A stretch of DNA of 64,000 nt from Azophilus sp965220425. GTDB lineage: Bacteria; Pseudomonadota; Gammaproteobacteria; Pseudomonadales; Azotimanducaceae. Numbering within the stretch: the stretch's first letter is position 1; every line of letters starts with the position of its first letter. Where the stretch lies: NCBI GenBank assembly GCA_965220425.1, contig OZ244830.1, positions 4,278,001 to 4,342,000 of the forward strand, in the 5' to 3' direction. The translations under genes and the position numbers were made by a program. Shown in pieces: positions 16,749 to 24,538 of the stretch. The notes beneath the pieces were generated by a model. That model had not been told where the DNA came from and searched no databases. It was given only the letters and a program-made list of their open reading frames with translations.

Positions 16749-18005
16749 CTAGATGCGCCGCACATCGGCGCCCAATGCCGACAATTTGTCCTCGGTCGCC
16801 TCATAGCCCCGGTCGATGTGGTAGATGCGGTCGATGATTGTCCGTCCTTCCGCGACGAGTCCGACGACGACGAGGCTGAAGGATGCGCGCAGATCGGTCG
16901 CCATGACCGGCGCCGCCTTGAGTGTCTCGACCCCGTGCACCAGCGCGGTGGACCTGCCCTCCAATTCGATTCGGGCGCCGAGCCGATTGATCTCCTGCAC
17001 ATGCATGAAGCGGTTTTCGAAAATGTTCTCGGTGACACGGCAGTGACCCTCGGATATCGCGTTCATGGCCAGGAACTGCGCCTGCATGTCCGTCGGAAAG
17101 CCGGGATAGGGCGCGGTTTCGATGTCGACCGCACGCGGCCGCGCCTTCATGTCGAGTTCCACCCAGCCCTTGCCGGTCTGGATGTCCGCGCCCGCCATCA
17201 TGAGCCGCTCGAGTACCGCGCCGAGCGTGCGTGGGTCGACGCCGGTGAGGCGCACGCGCCCACGGGTCGCGGCCACCGCGATCAGGTACGTGCCCGCTTC
17301 CACCCGGTCCGCCATGACCGCGTAACGCGTGCCGCCAAGTTCCTCGACCCCGTCTATCTCGACGGTCGACGTGCCGTGCCCGGTTATGCGCGCGCCCATG
17401 GCATTGAGAAAGTTGCCGAGATCGACGATTTCCGGTTCCCGGGCGGCGCGCTTGAGTACCGTTCTGCCATCGGCCAGAGCCGCCGCCATCATCAGGTTCT
17501 CCGTGCCGCCCACGGTCACCGTGTCCATCTCCACCTCCGCGCCCTTGAGCCCGTCGGGAGCGCTCGCCCGCACATAACCGTTGCGCATGCCGATCTCGGC
17601 GCCCATCGCCGCGAATCCTTTCAGATGCTGATCGACCGGCCGCGCACCGATGGCGCAGCCCCCGGGCAGGGACACCTCGGCGCGGCCGAATCGGGCGAGC
17701 AGCGGCCCCATCACGAGAAAGGATGCCCGCATGGTCTTCACCAGGTCGTAGGGCGCCCGAAGTTCGCTGAGTGTCGCGGCGGTAACCTCGATGCCCGAAT
17801 TGCCGTCCGCGGCGGCATCGGCTCCCAGGCAACGGAGCAGCTTGAGCATGGTGCCGATGTCGTTGAGCCGCGGCGCATTGCCGAGCACCACCTTCTCCCC
17901 GGTGAGCAGACTCGCAGCCAGAATCGGCAGAGCCGCGTTCTTGGCGCCCGAGACGCGCAGCGATCCCTCTAGCCGTCTGCCGCCACCTATGACCAGCTTG
18001 TCCAT
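16749..18005 (-). CDS. murA: UDP-N-acetylglucosamine 1-carboxyvinyltransferase MurA
   Basis: MurA performs the first committed step of peptidoglycan synthesis, adding enolpyruvate to UDP-GlcNAc. The 418-residue length is typical. Lys22-Asn23 (SGAKNAALP), the catalytic loop LPGGCAIGARPVDQHL with Cys117, and the C-terminal ATDLRASFSLVVVGLVAEG block are intact. The catalytic cysteine means the enzyme should be of the fosfomycin-sensitive type. It sits between the mla-ibaG genes and hisD on the same strand, as in Pseudomonas. Confidence 0.97.
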   Translation of the reverse strand: MDKLVIGGGRRLEGSLRVSGAKNAALPILAASLLTGEKVVLGNAPRLNDIGTMLKLLRCLGADAAADGNSGIEVTAATLSELRAPYDLVKTMRASFLVMGPLLARFGRAEVSLPGGCAIGARPVDQHLKGFAAMGAEIGMRNGYVRASAPDGLKGAEVEMDTVTVGGTENLMMAAALADGRTVLKRAAREPEIVDLGNFLNAMGARITGHGTSTVEIDGVEELGGTRYAVMADRVEAGTYLIAVAATRGRVRLTGVDPRTLGAVLERLMMAGADIQTGKGWVELDMKARPRAVDIETAPYPGFPTDMQAQFLAMNAISEGHCRVTENIFENRFMHVQEINRLGARIELEGRSTALVHGVETLKAAPVMATDLRASFSLVVVGLVAEGRTIIDRIYHIDRGYEATEDKLSALGADVRRI

Positions 18006-18071
18006 CAGTCTTCGGCGCCGTTCACGTTACCAACGCTGCCGTCCCCGTGACAAAGCACCGCCCCGGCCCGC

Positions 18072-18305
18072 TCAAGCGCGCTCGGCGGCGGTGGCGGCAT
18101 CGATCGAAACGGCATGCAGGCTGCCGTCGGCAATGAGGCCCTGGATACAGGCGTAGACGGCCTGGTGCCGTCGCACCCGGCTCAACGTCTCAAAGCTGTC
18201 GCTGGTAACCCTGACCCGCGCGCGGTTTCCCTCCACGACAACGTCCACATCACCACCGGGCAGCGCATCGCGGATGCGCTTTTCAATCTCGCTGTCGAGA
18301 TTCAC
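18072..18305 (-). CDS. ibaG: BolA-family protein IbaG
   Basis: A small BolA-fold protein of 77 residues (with a GTG start, VNLDSEIEKRIRDALPGG). Recognisable are the N-terminal helix, the strand-rich part DVDVVVEGNRARVRVTSDSF and the C-terminal AVYACIQGLIADGSLHAVSI, which contains the family GxLHAVSIxA ending. The conserved loop histidine of BolA proteins is present (RRHQAVY). IbaG binds iron-sulfur clusters with monothiol glutaredoxins and is linked to acid stress. Its place between mlaB and murA is the conserved one. A longer in-frame start (18368) would overlap mlaB and is unlikely. Confidence 0.88.
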   Translation of the reverse strand: MNLDSEIEKRIRDALPGGDVDVVVEGNRARVRVTSDSFETLSRVRRHQAVYACIQGLIADGSLHAVSIDAATAAERA

Positions 18306-18367
18306 CAACCTGATACCCTCAACACATTTGCCGCCCTGCCCGGTTTTCTTCCATGGCTGTATCCGCA

Positions 18368-18664
18368 TCAGGCCTCGAAGGGCAGTACGTCGCTCAGACC
18401 GGAAAAGGCGGCAATGTTCTGCAAGCCAAGCGGCGCGCCCTTGAAAACGACCGACTTTCCACACTTGCCCGCCGTTCGGCGCCAGGCGATAAGCAGCGCC
18501 ACGGCGACACTGTTGGCCTCTTCCAGGCCCGAACAGTCGAACTCGACGGCGCTGCGTTGCACCTCGGCGATCAGCGTCTCACCCGCCTGGCGGATTTCGG
18601 CAAGATTGTCGAAGGTAACCCTGCCCGACAGGCGGCCGCCCCCATCCAGCGCCCAGTTCGTCAT
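18368..18664 (-). CDS. mlaB: STAS-domain protein MlaB
   Basis: MlaB is the cytoplasmic STAS-domain subunit that stabilises and activates the MlaFE ABC transporter. The 98-residue protein has the STAS pattern: a beta hairpin (LSGRVTFDNLAEI), VEFDCSGLEEANSVAVALLIAW, where the threonine/serine after the aspartate is the usual regulatory position, and a C-terminal AFSGLSDVL. Its start overlaps the mlaC stop by 4 bp (ATGA). Confidence 0.88.
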   Translation of the reverse strand: MTNWALDGGGRLSGRVTFDNLAEIRQAGETLIAEVQRSAVEFDCSGLEEANSVAVALLIAWRRTAGKCGKSVVFKGAPLGLQNIAAFSGLSDVLPFEA

Positions 18665-19407
18665 GCGCCGGCGTTCCCGTTCGGCTCTGCCGAGTCCTCC
18701 TCGGCCACCACTCCGGCCCAGGCATCGATGACACGGTCGAGGTCTCCACCGTATTTGACATCGGAGACGGCACTCTTGAACTGGCTGCGAAAGTTAAGCC
18801 CGATATTGACCCCAGCGACCACGATGTTGCCGATCCGCCAGGCTCCGTCCTTGCCCAGGTTCATCGCGTAGATCACGGGATGCACGTTGCCGCCGGTGCG
18901 GATCTCCATCCTGACGTTCTGCCGGTTGGGGCGTCGCGGCGGTCCGTCCGGCGGTAACACGACCACTTCGCCGTCCACAAACCGGGTCAACGACAGCGCA
19001 TAGGTTCTGAGCAGGCTGGTCTTGAAGTTGTCGGCGAAGCGCTTGCGCTGAACGTCCGAGGCTTTGCGGTAGTGCACGGACATGACACCGCGCGCGAATC
19101 CCCGGAAATCGATCACCGGCGACAACACTGCATCCACCTCGGCCAGGAATCGCTCGGGATCTTCATCCACAAAGGCCCGGGAGGCGTCGATGAGTGCAAG
19201 CAGTTCCTCGGATTTGACCCGAACGAGCCGATGCGGGGCCGAATCGAACCGGGCTTCGATCACGTCGGCCCCGGTCCCCGCCGCGGCCGCCGGTAGCGAG
19301 AACGCGAGGACGCCGGCCAGGCATGCGGCAAGCGCCGCCGCGCCGTAGCGTTCAGCCGTCTCCCCGGCGCGTTTCGCGTGGGGAACGGTTCGCCGGCGCA
19401 CGCTCAT
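18661..19407 (-). CDS. mlaC: Periplasmic phospholipid shuttle MlaC
   Basis: MlaC carries phospholipids across the periplasm between the outer-membrane MlaA complex and inner-membrane MlaFEDB. The 248-residue precursor has an N-terminal signal region (basic start, then ALAACLAGVLAFSLPAAAAG) and the Tol-Tol-Ttg2 family blocks IDFRGFARGVMSVHYRKAS, RFADNFKTSLLRTYALSLTRF and WRIGNIVVAGVNIGLNFRSQF. The 4-bp overlaps with mlaD and mlaB indicate translational coupling. No mlaA is in the window. Confidence 0.93.
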   Translation of the reverse strand: MSVRRRTVPHAKRAGETAERYGAAALAACLAGVLAFSLPAAAAGTGADVIEARFDSAPHRLVRVKSEELLALIDASRAFVDEDPERFLAEVDAVLSPVIDFRGFARGVMSVHYRKASDVQRKRFADNFKTSLLRTYALSLTRFVDGEVVVLPPDGPPRRPNRQNVRMEIRTGGNVHPVIYAMNLGKDGAWRIGNIVVAGVNIGLNFRSQFKSAVSDVKYGGDLDRVIDAWAGVVAEEDSAEPNGNAGA

Positions 19408-19859
19408 GAACCGAGGCCCGTCACCAGATCGCCGATCAGGTTCTCGAGCACCAGAGCCCCCTGGGTATCCAGGATTTCATCACCGTCGCCAAGCATCTCC
19501 TCCTCGGCGCCCGGCAACAGGTTCACGTAGCGCGCGCCGAGTATCCCCTCCGTCAGTATCTGGGCGCCGGTGTCGGTGCTGAGGCGGCCCGCCCGCTCTT
19601 CGATCTCCATGTGCACCACGGCCTCGCCGTACTCCGTATCCACCTGAATGCGGGAGACGCGGCCGATGGCGACCCCGGCCATGCTTACCTTGGCGCGGCG
19701 CTTGAGCCCCGCCACATCGTCGAAGCGGGCCGTAACGGAATAGGTGGCGCCGTCCTCGAAGTTGATGCCGCTCACCCGCACGACCAGGAAGACGAGCGCC
19801 AGTAGGCCGGCGAGCACGAACGCGCCCACGCTGATTTCCACCGTTCGCATGCGCATCAT
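19404..19859 (-). CDS. mlaD: MCE-domain protein MlaD
   Basis: MlaD forms the hexameric MCE ring on the inner-membrane Mla complex. The 151-residue protein has one N-terminal membrane helix (EISVGAFVLAGLLALVFLVV) followed by a single MCE domain (YSVTARFDDVAGLKRRAKVSMAGV and so on, to GARYVNLLPGAEEEML). The start is a tandem ATG-ATG at 19859/19856; the first overlaps the mlaE TGA as ATGA. A much longer frame upstream lies entirely inside mlaE and is not real. Confidence 0.94.
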   Translation of the reverse strand: MMRMRTVEISVGAFVLAGLLALVFLVVRVSGINFEDGATYSVTARFDDVAGLKRRAKVSMAGVAIGRVSRIQVDTEYGEAVVHMEIEERAGRLSTDTGAQILTEGILGARYVNLLPGAEEEMLGDGDEILDTQGALVLENLIGDLVTGLGS

Positions 19860-20638
19860 TTGAAATCTCCGTACATGCTGAGCGTCAGCAGGAAGTCCAG
19901 ACCCAGAATCACCACCGACGAATACACGACGGTGCGCGTGGTCGCAAGTCCGATGCCCTCCGCCGACGGATAGGTATCGTAACCCTGAAAGACCGCGATC
20001 CAGGTCACCACCACGGCGAAGAAGACGCTTTTCAGCATGCCCTTGCCGATGTCTTCCCAGATCTCCACGACATCGGTCATACCCGACCAGAACGCACCGC
20101 GCTCGATGCCCAGCCACTCTATGCCGACCACCACCCCGCCGTAAATGGCCACGACATTGAATATGGCCGTCAGCAGCGGCAGGCTGATGAATCCCGCCCA
20201 GAGGCGGGGCGCCACCACGCGCCTGAGCGGATCCACGCCCATCATTTCCATGCTCGACAATTGCTCGGTCGACTTCATCAGCCCGATTTCCGCGGTGATG
20301 GCGGAACCGGCCCTTCCGGCGAAGAGCAGCGCGGCGATCACCGGGCCCAGTTCGCGCAGCAACACCACGGCAAGCCCGACACCCACCGCATCCTGGGCGC
20401 CGAAGCGCTGAAGCTGGGTATAGAACTGCAACGCCAGCACCGCGCCGATGGAGAAGGCGGAAAGCATGACGATGATGAGCGACAGTACGCCCAAGTTGTA
20501 TATCTGCCGCACCACCAGGTACAGATCCGCCGTCCCCGGCAACCAGAACAGCGATGCGGCCCACAGCAGGGAAGCCCGCCCGAGACTGGCGATACGGTTC
20601 AAGGCCCGGTGTCCGAGCCGCCGCAGCCGCTCCAGCAT
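19856..20638 (-). CDS. mlaE: Phospholipid ABC transporter permease MlaE
   Basis: MlaE is the membrane permease of the phospholipid transporter. The 260-residue protein has about five or six membrane segments and the characteristic MlaE/TTG2B block RELGPVIAALLFAGRAGSAITAEIG, then LMKSTEQLSSMEMMGVDPLRRVVAPR. It is separated from mlaF by 91 bp rather than the usual short gap, but no terminator or promoter is obvious there, so the genes are probably one operon. Confidence 0.95.
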   Translation of the reverse strand: MLERLRRLGHRALNRIASLGRASLLWAASLFWLPGTADLYLVVRQIYNLGVLSLIIVMLSAFSIGAVLALQFYTQLQRFGAQDAVGVGLAVVLLRELGPVIAALLFAGRAGSAITAEIGLMKSTEQLSSMEMMGVDPLRRVVAPRLWAGFISLPLLTAIFNVVAIYGGVVVGIEWLGIERGAFWSGMTDVVEIWEDIGKGMLKSVFFAVVVTWIAVFQGYDTYPSAEGIGLATTRTVVYSSVVILGLDFLLTLSMYGDFK

Positions 20639-20729
20639 CAGGGCCAGTCCCCGCGCTGGCGGTCAGCAGGCAACGAACGAGCCTTGCCCGCTCCCACCAA
20701 CCGTCCTCTCGCCGGCCCGCCGCACGGCC

Positions 20730-21584
20730 TCATTCGGCGCTCTCTCCAAGCAGGTCCTGCCGATAGCCCGGAGCCGGATAATGGAACGGCACCGGGCCGT
20801 CAGGCGTCCCGTTGATGAACTGGCGCACCTCGGGCTCGGGGTGGTCCTTGAGTACTTCCGCCGCGCCGGCGCCGATGACCCCGCCACCGGACAGTACATA
20901 GATTCGGTCGGCAATGCCGGCGGTCTCGTGTATGTCGTGGGAGACCACCAGGCTCGTTGTGCCGAGCGCCGCATTGAGATTCCGGATCAGGCTCAACAGA
21001 ACGCCCATGGCGATCGGATCCTGGCCGGCGAACGGTTCGTCGTACATGATGAGGTCCGGGTCGAGGGCGATCGCCCGGGCAAGCGCCACCCGGCGCCCCA
21101 TGCCTGCGGAAAGCTCGTTCGGCATGAGGTCACGCGCGCCGCGCAGGCCCACCGCATTCAGCTTCATCAGCACCAGGTCGCGAATGGTGTCTTCCGGCAG
21201 CTTGGTATGTACCCTGATGGGAAAGGCCACGTTCTCGAATACGTTCAGGTCCGTGAAGAGGGCGGCCGACTGAAACAGCACGCCCATGCGCCGCCGTATC
21301 GAGAAGAGTTCCGCGCGGGGCAACCGGGATACATCGCGGCCATCGACGAGCACCTGGCCGCGGTCGGGCTTCAGGCTGCCGCCGATTATCCTGAGCAGCG
21401 TCGTCTTGCCACAGCCGCTTGGCCCCATGATGGCGGTGATGCGGCCGCGCGGGACCGTGAGCGACAGGTCTTCGAAGATCGCCCGTTCGCCGATGGCATA
21501 GTCGATGCCCCGAATTTCGACGAGATTCTCCCCGGCCGGGGCTGCCGCCGCGTCCGTATCCACATTTTGCGATTGCTCAGGCAT
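20730..21584 (-). CDS. mlaF: Phospholipid ABC transporter ATPase MlaF
   Basis: MlaF is the ATPase of the Mla complex. From MPEQSQNVD it is 284 residues, with Walker A GPSGCGKTT, Q-loop VLFQSAALF, Walker B LIMYDEPF and the D-loop AGQDPI, and the switch histidine in VVSHDIHE. The C-terminal DGPVPFHYPA tail is specific to MlaF and binds the neighbouring subunit. The ABC signature reads LSAGMGRRVALARA where LSGGM is usual, a glycine-to-alanine change worth noting. It is the first gene of the mla operon and is divergent from yrbG. Confidence 0.95.
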   Translation of the reverse strand: MPEQSQNVDTDAAAAPAGENLVEIRGIDYAIGERAIFEDLSLTVPRGRITAIMGPSGCGKTTLLRIIGGSLKPDRGQVLVDGRDVSRLPRAELFSIRRRMGVLFQSAALFTDLNVFENVAFPIRVHTKLPEDTIRDLVLMKLNAVGLRGARDLMPNELSAGMGRRVALARAIALDPDLIMYDEPFAGQDPIAMGVLLSLIRNLNAALGTTSLVVSHDIHETAGIADRIYVLSGGGVIGAGAAEVLKDHPEPEVRQFINGTPDGPVPFHYPAPGYRQDLLGESAE

Positions 21585-21591
21585 AAGTGGA

Positions 21592-21620
21592 ATTTGAGCA
21601 TTTGCGGCAATCCGGCACAA
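21592..21620 (-). promoter_or_regulatory. Possible mla operon promoter
   Basis: Minus-strand TTGTGC (plus 21615-21620) and TCAAAT (plus 21592-21597) are 17 bp apart. The -10 box ends only 7 bases before the chosen mlaF ATG, so transcription would start at or next to the initiation codon (a leaderless message) or the true start is further downstream. Weak on its own. Confidence 0.3.
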
Positions 21621-21821
21621 GAAAGCATCCGGGATTTCGCTACCGCGCTACCCGCTCCCCATCACCGAATCCCCCCGGTCCGCGTGTTGTCCCTCCCTGA
21701 CTCCCCGTTTGCAGCCACCCTTGCCGACCCGGCGGCCAACGCGGCGGCGGGAGTGTGACTAATTCCCGAACAGCGTCTAAAGTGCAGGTTCCGGCTGCGT
21801 GAGCCGTCCTGTTTCCTCGGC

Positions 21822-22790
21822 ATGTGGGTACCCGTACTCGGGTTGATCGTCGGTTTCATGGCCCTGGTCTGGAGCGCGGACAAGTTCCTGTCCGGCGCAG
21901 CGAGCACCGCGCACAACCTCGGCGTCTCCAAGATGCTCATCGGGCTGACCGTCGTCTCCATCGGCACCTCGGCCCCGGAGATCTTCGTGGCCATCACCGC
22001 GTCCCTTGCCGGCAACCCGCTGCTGGGCATCGGCAACGCCATCGGTTCCAACATCGCCAACATCGGGCTGGTACTGGGAGTGACTGCCCTCGTCGCGCCG
22101 CTGCCTTTCTCGAAACGGGTGCTGCAGGCGGAACTGCCCTGGCTGCTCGGTGCTACCCTGCTGGCGCTCGTGCTGATGTTCAACCGGGAACTCGACCTGA
22201 TCGACAGCCTGATCCTGTTGTCCGGATTGCTGCTGATCCTCTACTTCCTGGTTTCCAACCGCTCGCCGTCCCACTCCGACATTTCCGAGACGATTCAGGG
22301 CGAACTCGACGAACTCCCCGAGATGACCACCTGGCAGGGCGTCATGTGGCTCATCGGCGGCCTCGTCATTCTCGTCGCCAGCTCCGAACTGCTCGTCTGG
22401 TCGGCCACGGATATCGCCCAGCGGCTCGGTGTGAGTCACCTCGTCATCGGCCTCACCGTAGTTGCCGTCGGCACGAGCCTGCCGGAACTTGCCGCCACCG
22501 TCGCCGCCGCCGGCAAGGGGCACACCGACATTGCCATCGGCAATGTGGTCGGCTCCAACATCCTGAACATTCTTGCGGTCCTCGCCGTGCCGGGATTCGT
22601 GACCACCGTGGAAATGGAAGCCGCGGCTTTGTGGCGCGATTGCGGCATGATGGCGGCGCTGACGCTGCTGCTGGCGCTCTTCGCATACGGAATCAATTCC
22701 CGGGCGGTCATCACCCGCTTCGAGGGCGCCGTCATGCTGCTCGCCTGGGTCGGCTACAACTCGCTCCTCGTGCAGCAGTCGGTGAACTAG
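21822..22790 (+). CDS. yrbG: Calcium/sodium antiporter, CaCA family (YrbG-like)
   Basis: The 322-residue membrane protein has the two inverted alpha-repeats of cation/Ca2+ exchangers: VSIGTSAPEIFVAITASL with GNAIGSNIANIGLVLG in the first half, and VAVGTSLPELAATVAA with GNVVGSNILNILAVL in the second. About ten membrane helices are predicted with an acidic cytoplasmic loop between halves. It opens the yrbG-kdsC-lpt cluster with a 1-bp gap to kdsC. It is conserved in this position in enterobacteria and pseudomonads, though its link to LPS export is unknown. Confidence 0.93.
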   Translation: MWVPVLGLIVGFMALVWSADKFLSGAASTAHNLGVSKMLIGLTVVSIGTSAPEIFVAITASLAGNPLLGIGNAIGSNIANIGLVLGVTALVAPLPFSKRVLQAELPWLLGATLLALVLMFNRELDLIDSLILLSGLLLILYFLVSNRSPSHSDISETIQGELDELPEMTTWQGVMWLIGGLVILVASSELLVWSATDIAQRLGVSHLVIGLTVVAVGTSLPELAATVAAAGKGHTDIAIGNVVGSNILNILAVLAVPGFVTTVEMEAAALWRDCGMMAALTLLLALFAYGINSRAVITRFEGAVMLLAWVGYNSLLVQQSVN

Positions 22791-22791
22791 C

Positions 22792-23307
22792 ATGGACGGC
22801 GAGACGGAACGGCGGGCGCGGCGCGTCCGGCTGGTGGCCTTCGACGTGGACGGTGTGCTCACCGACGGCAGCATCGCCTATACGGAGAAGGGCGATGAGA
22901 TCAAGTCGTTCAACGCCCAGGACGGCTCCGCCATCGAGCGGCTGATCGAGAGCGGCATCGAGGTGGCGCTGATCACCGGCCGGCAATCTCCCATGGTCGA
23001 ACGGCGCGCCGGAGAACTCGGCATTCGCCACCTCTACGCCGGCATTGCGGACAAGGTCGACGCGCTGACGCGGCTGCTCGACAATCTCGATCTCGATGCG
23101 CCCGCCTGCGCCTATGTGGGCGACGACATACCCGACCTTGCCGTCTTCCAGGCCGTCGGGCTCGCCATCTCGGTACCGAACGCTCAGCCGGAAGTACGCA
23201 ACGCCGCCCACCATGTCACGGAACGGGCCGGCGGCGACGGCGCCGCCAGTGATGTCTGCCGCCTGATCCTCGCCGCCCAGGGCCGCCTGGAACCAGCGGC
23301 ACGGTAG
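22792..23307 (+). CDS. kdsC: 3-deoxy-manno-octulosonate-8-phosphate phosphatase KdsC
   Basis: KdsC dephosphorylates KDO-8-phosphate to KDO, needed for the LPS inner core. The 171-residue HAD-type enzyme has motif I FDVDGVLTDG, motif II LITGRQS, the conserved KSFNAQDGSAIE loop, motif III lysine (DKVDAL) and motif IV VGDDIPDLAVF. It is slightly shorter than E. coli KdsC. The kdsD isomerase gene that usually separates yrbG and kdsC is missing. Between kdsC and lptC there are 218 bp in which I see no gene. Confidence 0.94.
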   Translation: MDGETERRARRVRLVAFDVDGVLTDGSIAYTEKGDEIKSFNAQDGSAIERLIESGIEVALITGRQSPMVERRAGELGIRHLYAGIADKVDALTRLLDNLDLDAPACAYVGDDIPDLAVFQAVGLAISVPNAQPEVRNAAHHVTERAGGDGAASDVCRLILAAQGRLEPAAR

Positions 23308-23525
23308 CTCAACCGAGATGGGTACGCCGCGAAGAAGCCGTACGCTGACCGCCATGTCCAGCACACAAAACTCAACCATTTCACCAGGTGCGGGTTTCGA
23401 CCCCCGGAGGACCGGGTCGCGGACGCTCAGAGAACAACGCCCGGGGCCCGAGCGATCGTCCCATTCGATGCTTCGTCGTCCCTGACCGATAAATCGCGTA
23501 CATTCAATGTGTCGAAAATTGTTCC

Positions 23526-24161
23526 ATGCGGGCTAGCGAACAATACGGTCTGGCCGCCGGCGTCCTGCTCGCAATCGGGGCGCTGCTGCTCACCTTCTAC
23601 TTCGCGCCCTGGCGGGTAAGCGTCGCGCCCGGCGCCTTGCCGCCGGAACTTGCGGACGAACCCGATCTCTTCATGGAAGGCGCCTCAATCACCCAGTTCC
23701 AGGACGACGGCTCCATTCAGTACCGCCTGACGGCCCGGGAGATCCGTCATTTCGAAGACGAGCAGTTCACCCGGCTGCTCGAGCCCGACCTCGAACTCCA
23801 CAACGAGCCTGATCCGCCCTGGCGCGTCACTTCGGAGCGCGGCGAGATCCACGGCACGGCCGGGGCGCCTGGTGGCGAGCAGGTACTGCTGCGCGACGCC
23901 GTGGTTGTCCACCAGGGAGTAGCCGGCGCGGAATACATGACGATCCGCTGCGAGGCCCTCGACCTCTATCCCGAACGCAAATACGCCGAAACGGAGGGAG
24001 ATGTTATGATCGATACCGATGTCGGCCGCACGGCAGCCCGCGGAATGCAGGCCGAATTGACACGCGGGTCGATGAAGCTATCTTCCGGGAAAGATGCAGC
24101 AGTCCACACCATCGTCCAACGCGAGCAATTCCAGCAAAGCACCGCTCCAGAACGACAATAG
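23526..24161 (+). CDS. lptC: LPS export protein LptC
   Basis: LptC is a bitopic inner-membrane protein that receives LPS from LptBFG and hands it to LptA. The 211-residue protein has one N-terminal membrane helix (GLAAGVLLAIGALLLTFYF) and a periplasmic beta-jellyroll (QYRLTAREIRHFEDEQF, WRVTSERGEIHG, MTIRCEALDLYPERKYAETEGDV). The last residues (FQQSTAPERQ) run up to a TAG stop two bases before the palindromic element. The C-terminus could have been trimmed by that insertion. Confidence 0.9.
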   Translation: MRASEQYGLAAGVLLAIGALLLTFYFAPWRVSVAPGALPPELADEPDLFMEGASITQFQDDGSIQYRLTAREIRHFEDEQFTRLLEPDLELHNEPDPPWRVTSERGEIHGTAGAPGGEQVLLRDAVVVHQGVAGAEYMTIRCEALDLYPERKYAETEGDVMIDTDVGRTAARGMQAELTRGSMKLSSGKDAAVHTIVQREQFQQSTAPERQ

Positions 24162-24163
24162 GT

Positions 24164-24538
24164 TAGCCCGCATATCTCACCAAGCCACTTGTTGAGTGAC
24201 TGAATGTCATTGCGTTTCAATCAGGTACCTTCGCTTTTTGGAGATTCTGCCCGGCATGGACTGCGCTGGCCGCGCCCTCGCTGGTCTTTTGCCCGCGTGC
24301 GCGCACGTGCTCGCTCCACCATAGGCGGGGCTATGCTTATTCTTGTTATGCGAGGGGTACCCCCTCGCGCTCCCCGGCTGAGCTTTTGTATGCGAGGGGT
24401 GCCCCCTCGCGCTCCCCGGCTGAGCTTTTGTATGCGAGGGGTGCCCCCTCGCGCTCCCCGGCTGAAGGCTCCCGCGAGCACGCGCACGCGGGCAAAATCC
24501 TGCGCGATCATCGCGGTCCTTGGTGAGATATGCGGGCT
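24164..24538. mobile_element. Miniature palindromic element, copy 2 (375 bp), between lptC and lptA
   Basis: This copy begins TAGCCCGCATATCTCACC followed by AAG (24164-24184) and ends with the reverse complement at 24519-24538. Its inner inverted pair is nearly perfect (GCGAGCACG, then CGGGCAAAA, on both flanks). Read in reverse it aligns end to end with copy 1: for example GACATTC-(A)GTCA-CTCAACAAG near its left end corresponds to the right end of copy 1. Copy 2 is longer because it holds three 42-bp hairpin units (24347-24465). It separates lptC from lptA and overlaps the apparent 5' end of lptA. Confidence 0.82.
24347..24465. repeat. Three tandem 42-bp hairpin units inside the element
   Basis: Units begin at 24347, 24389 and 24431, each starting TATGCGAGGGG. 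Each contains the perfect stem GCGAGGGG/CCCCTCGC with a 3-base loop (TAC in unit 1, TGC in units 2 and 3), followed by GCTCCCCGGCTGA. Because 42 is a multiple of three, the array is open in the lptA frame and would encode a 14-residue repeat (MRGVPPRAPRLSFC). The third unit is shorter and runs into the inner inverted repeat. Such an array would form three consecutive RNA hairpins in the lptC-lptA transcript. Confidence 0.9.

Noticed and set aside
15540..17972. 810-codon open frame on the plus strand
   Set aside because: It is antisense to hisD and murA, whose minus-strand products are unmistakable. Long antisense frames are expected at this GC content.
19860..20564. Apparent long N-terminal extension of MlaD
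   Set aside because: It lies wholly inside mlaE in another frame; MlaD family proteins start at the membrane helix.
24204..24431. Upstream part of the open frame leading into lptA
   Set aside because: It is the palindromic element read through in frame. The residues are low-complexity and have no resemblance to LptA, so I do not count it as coding.
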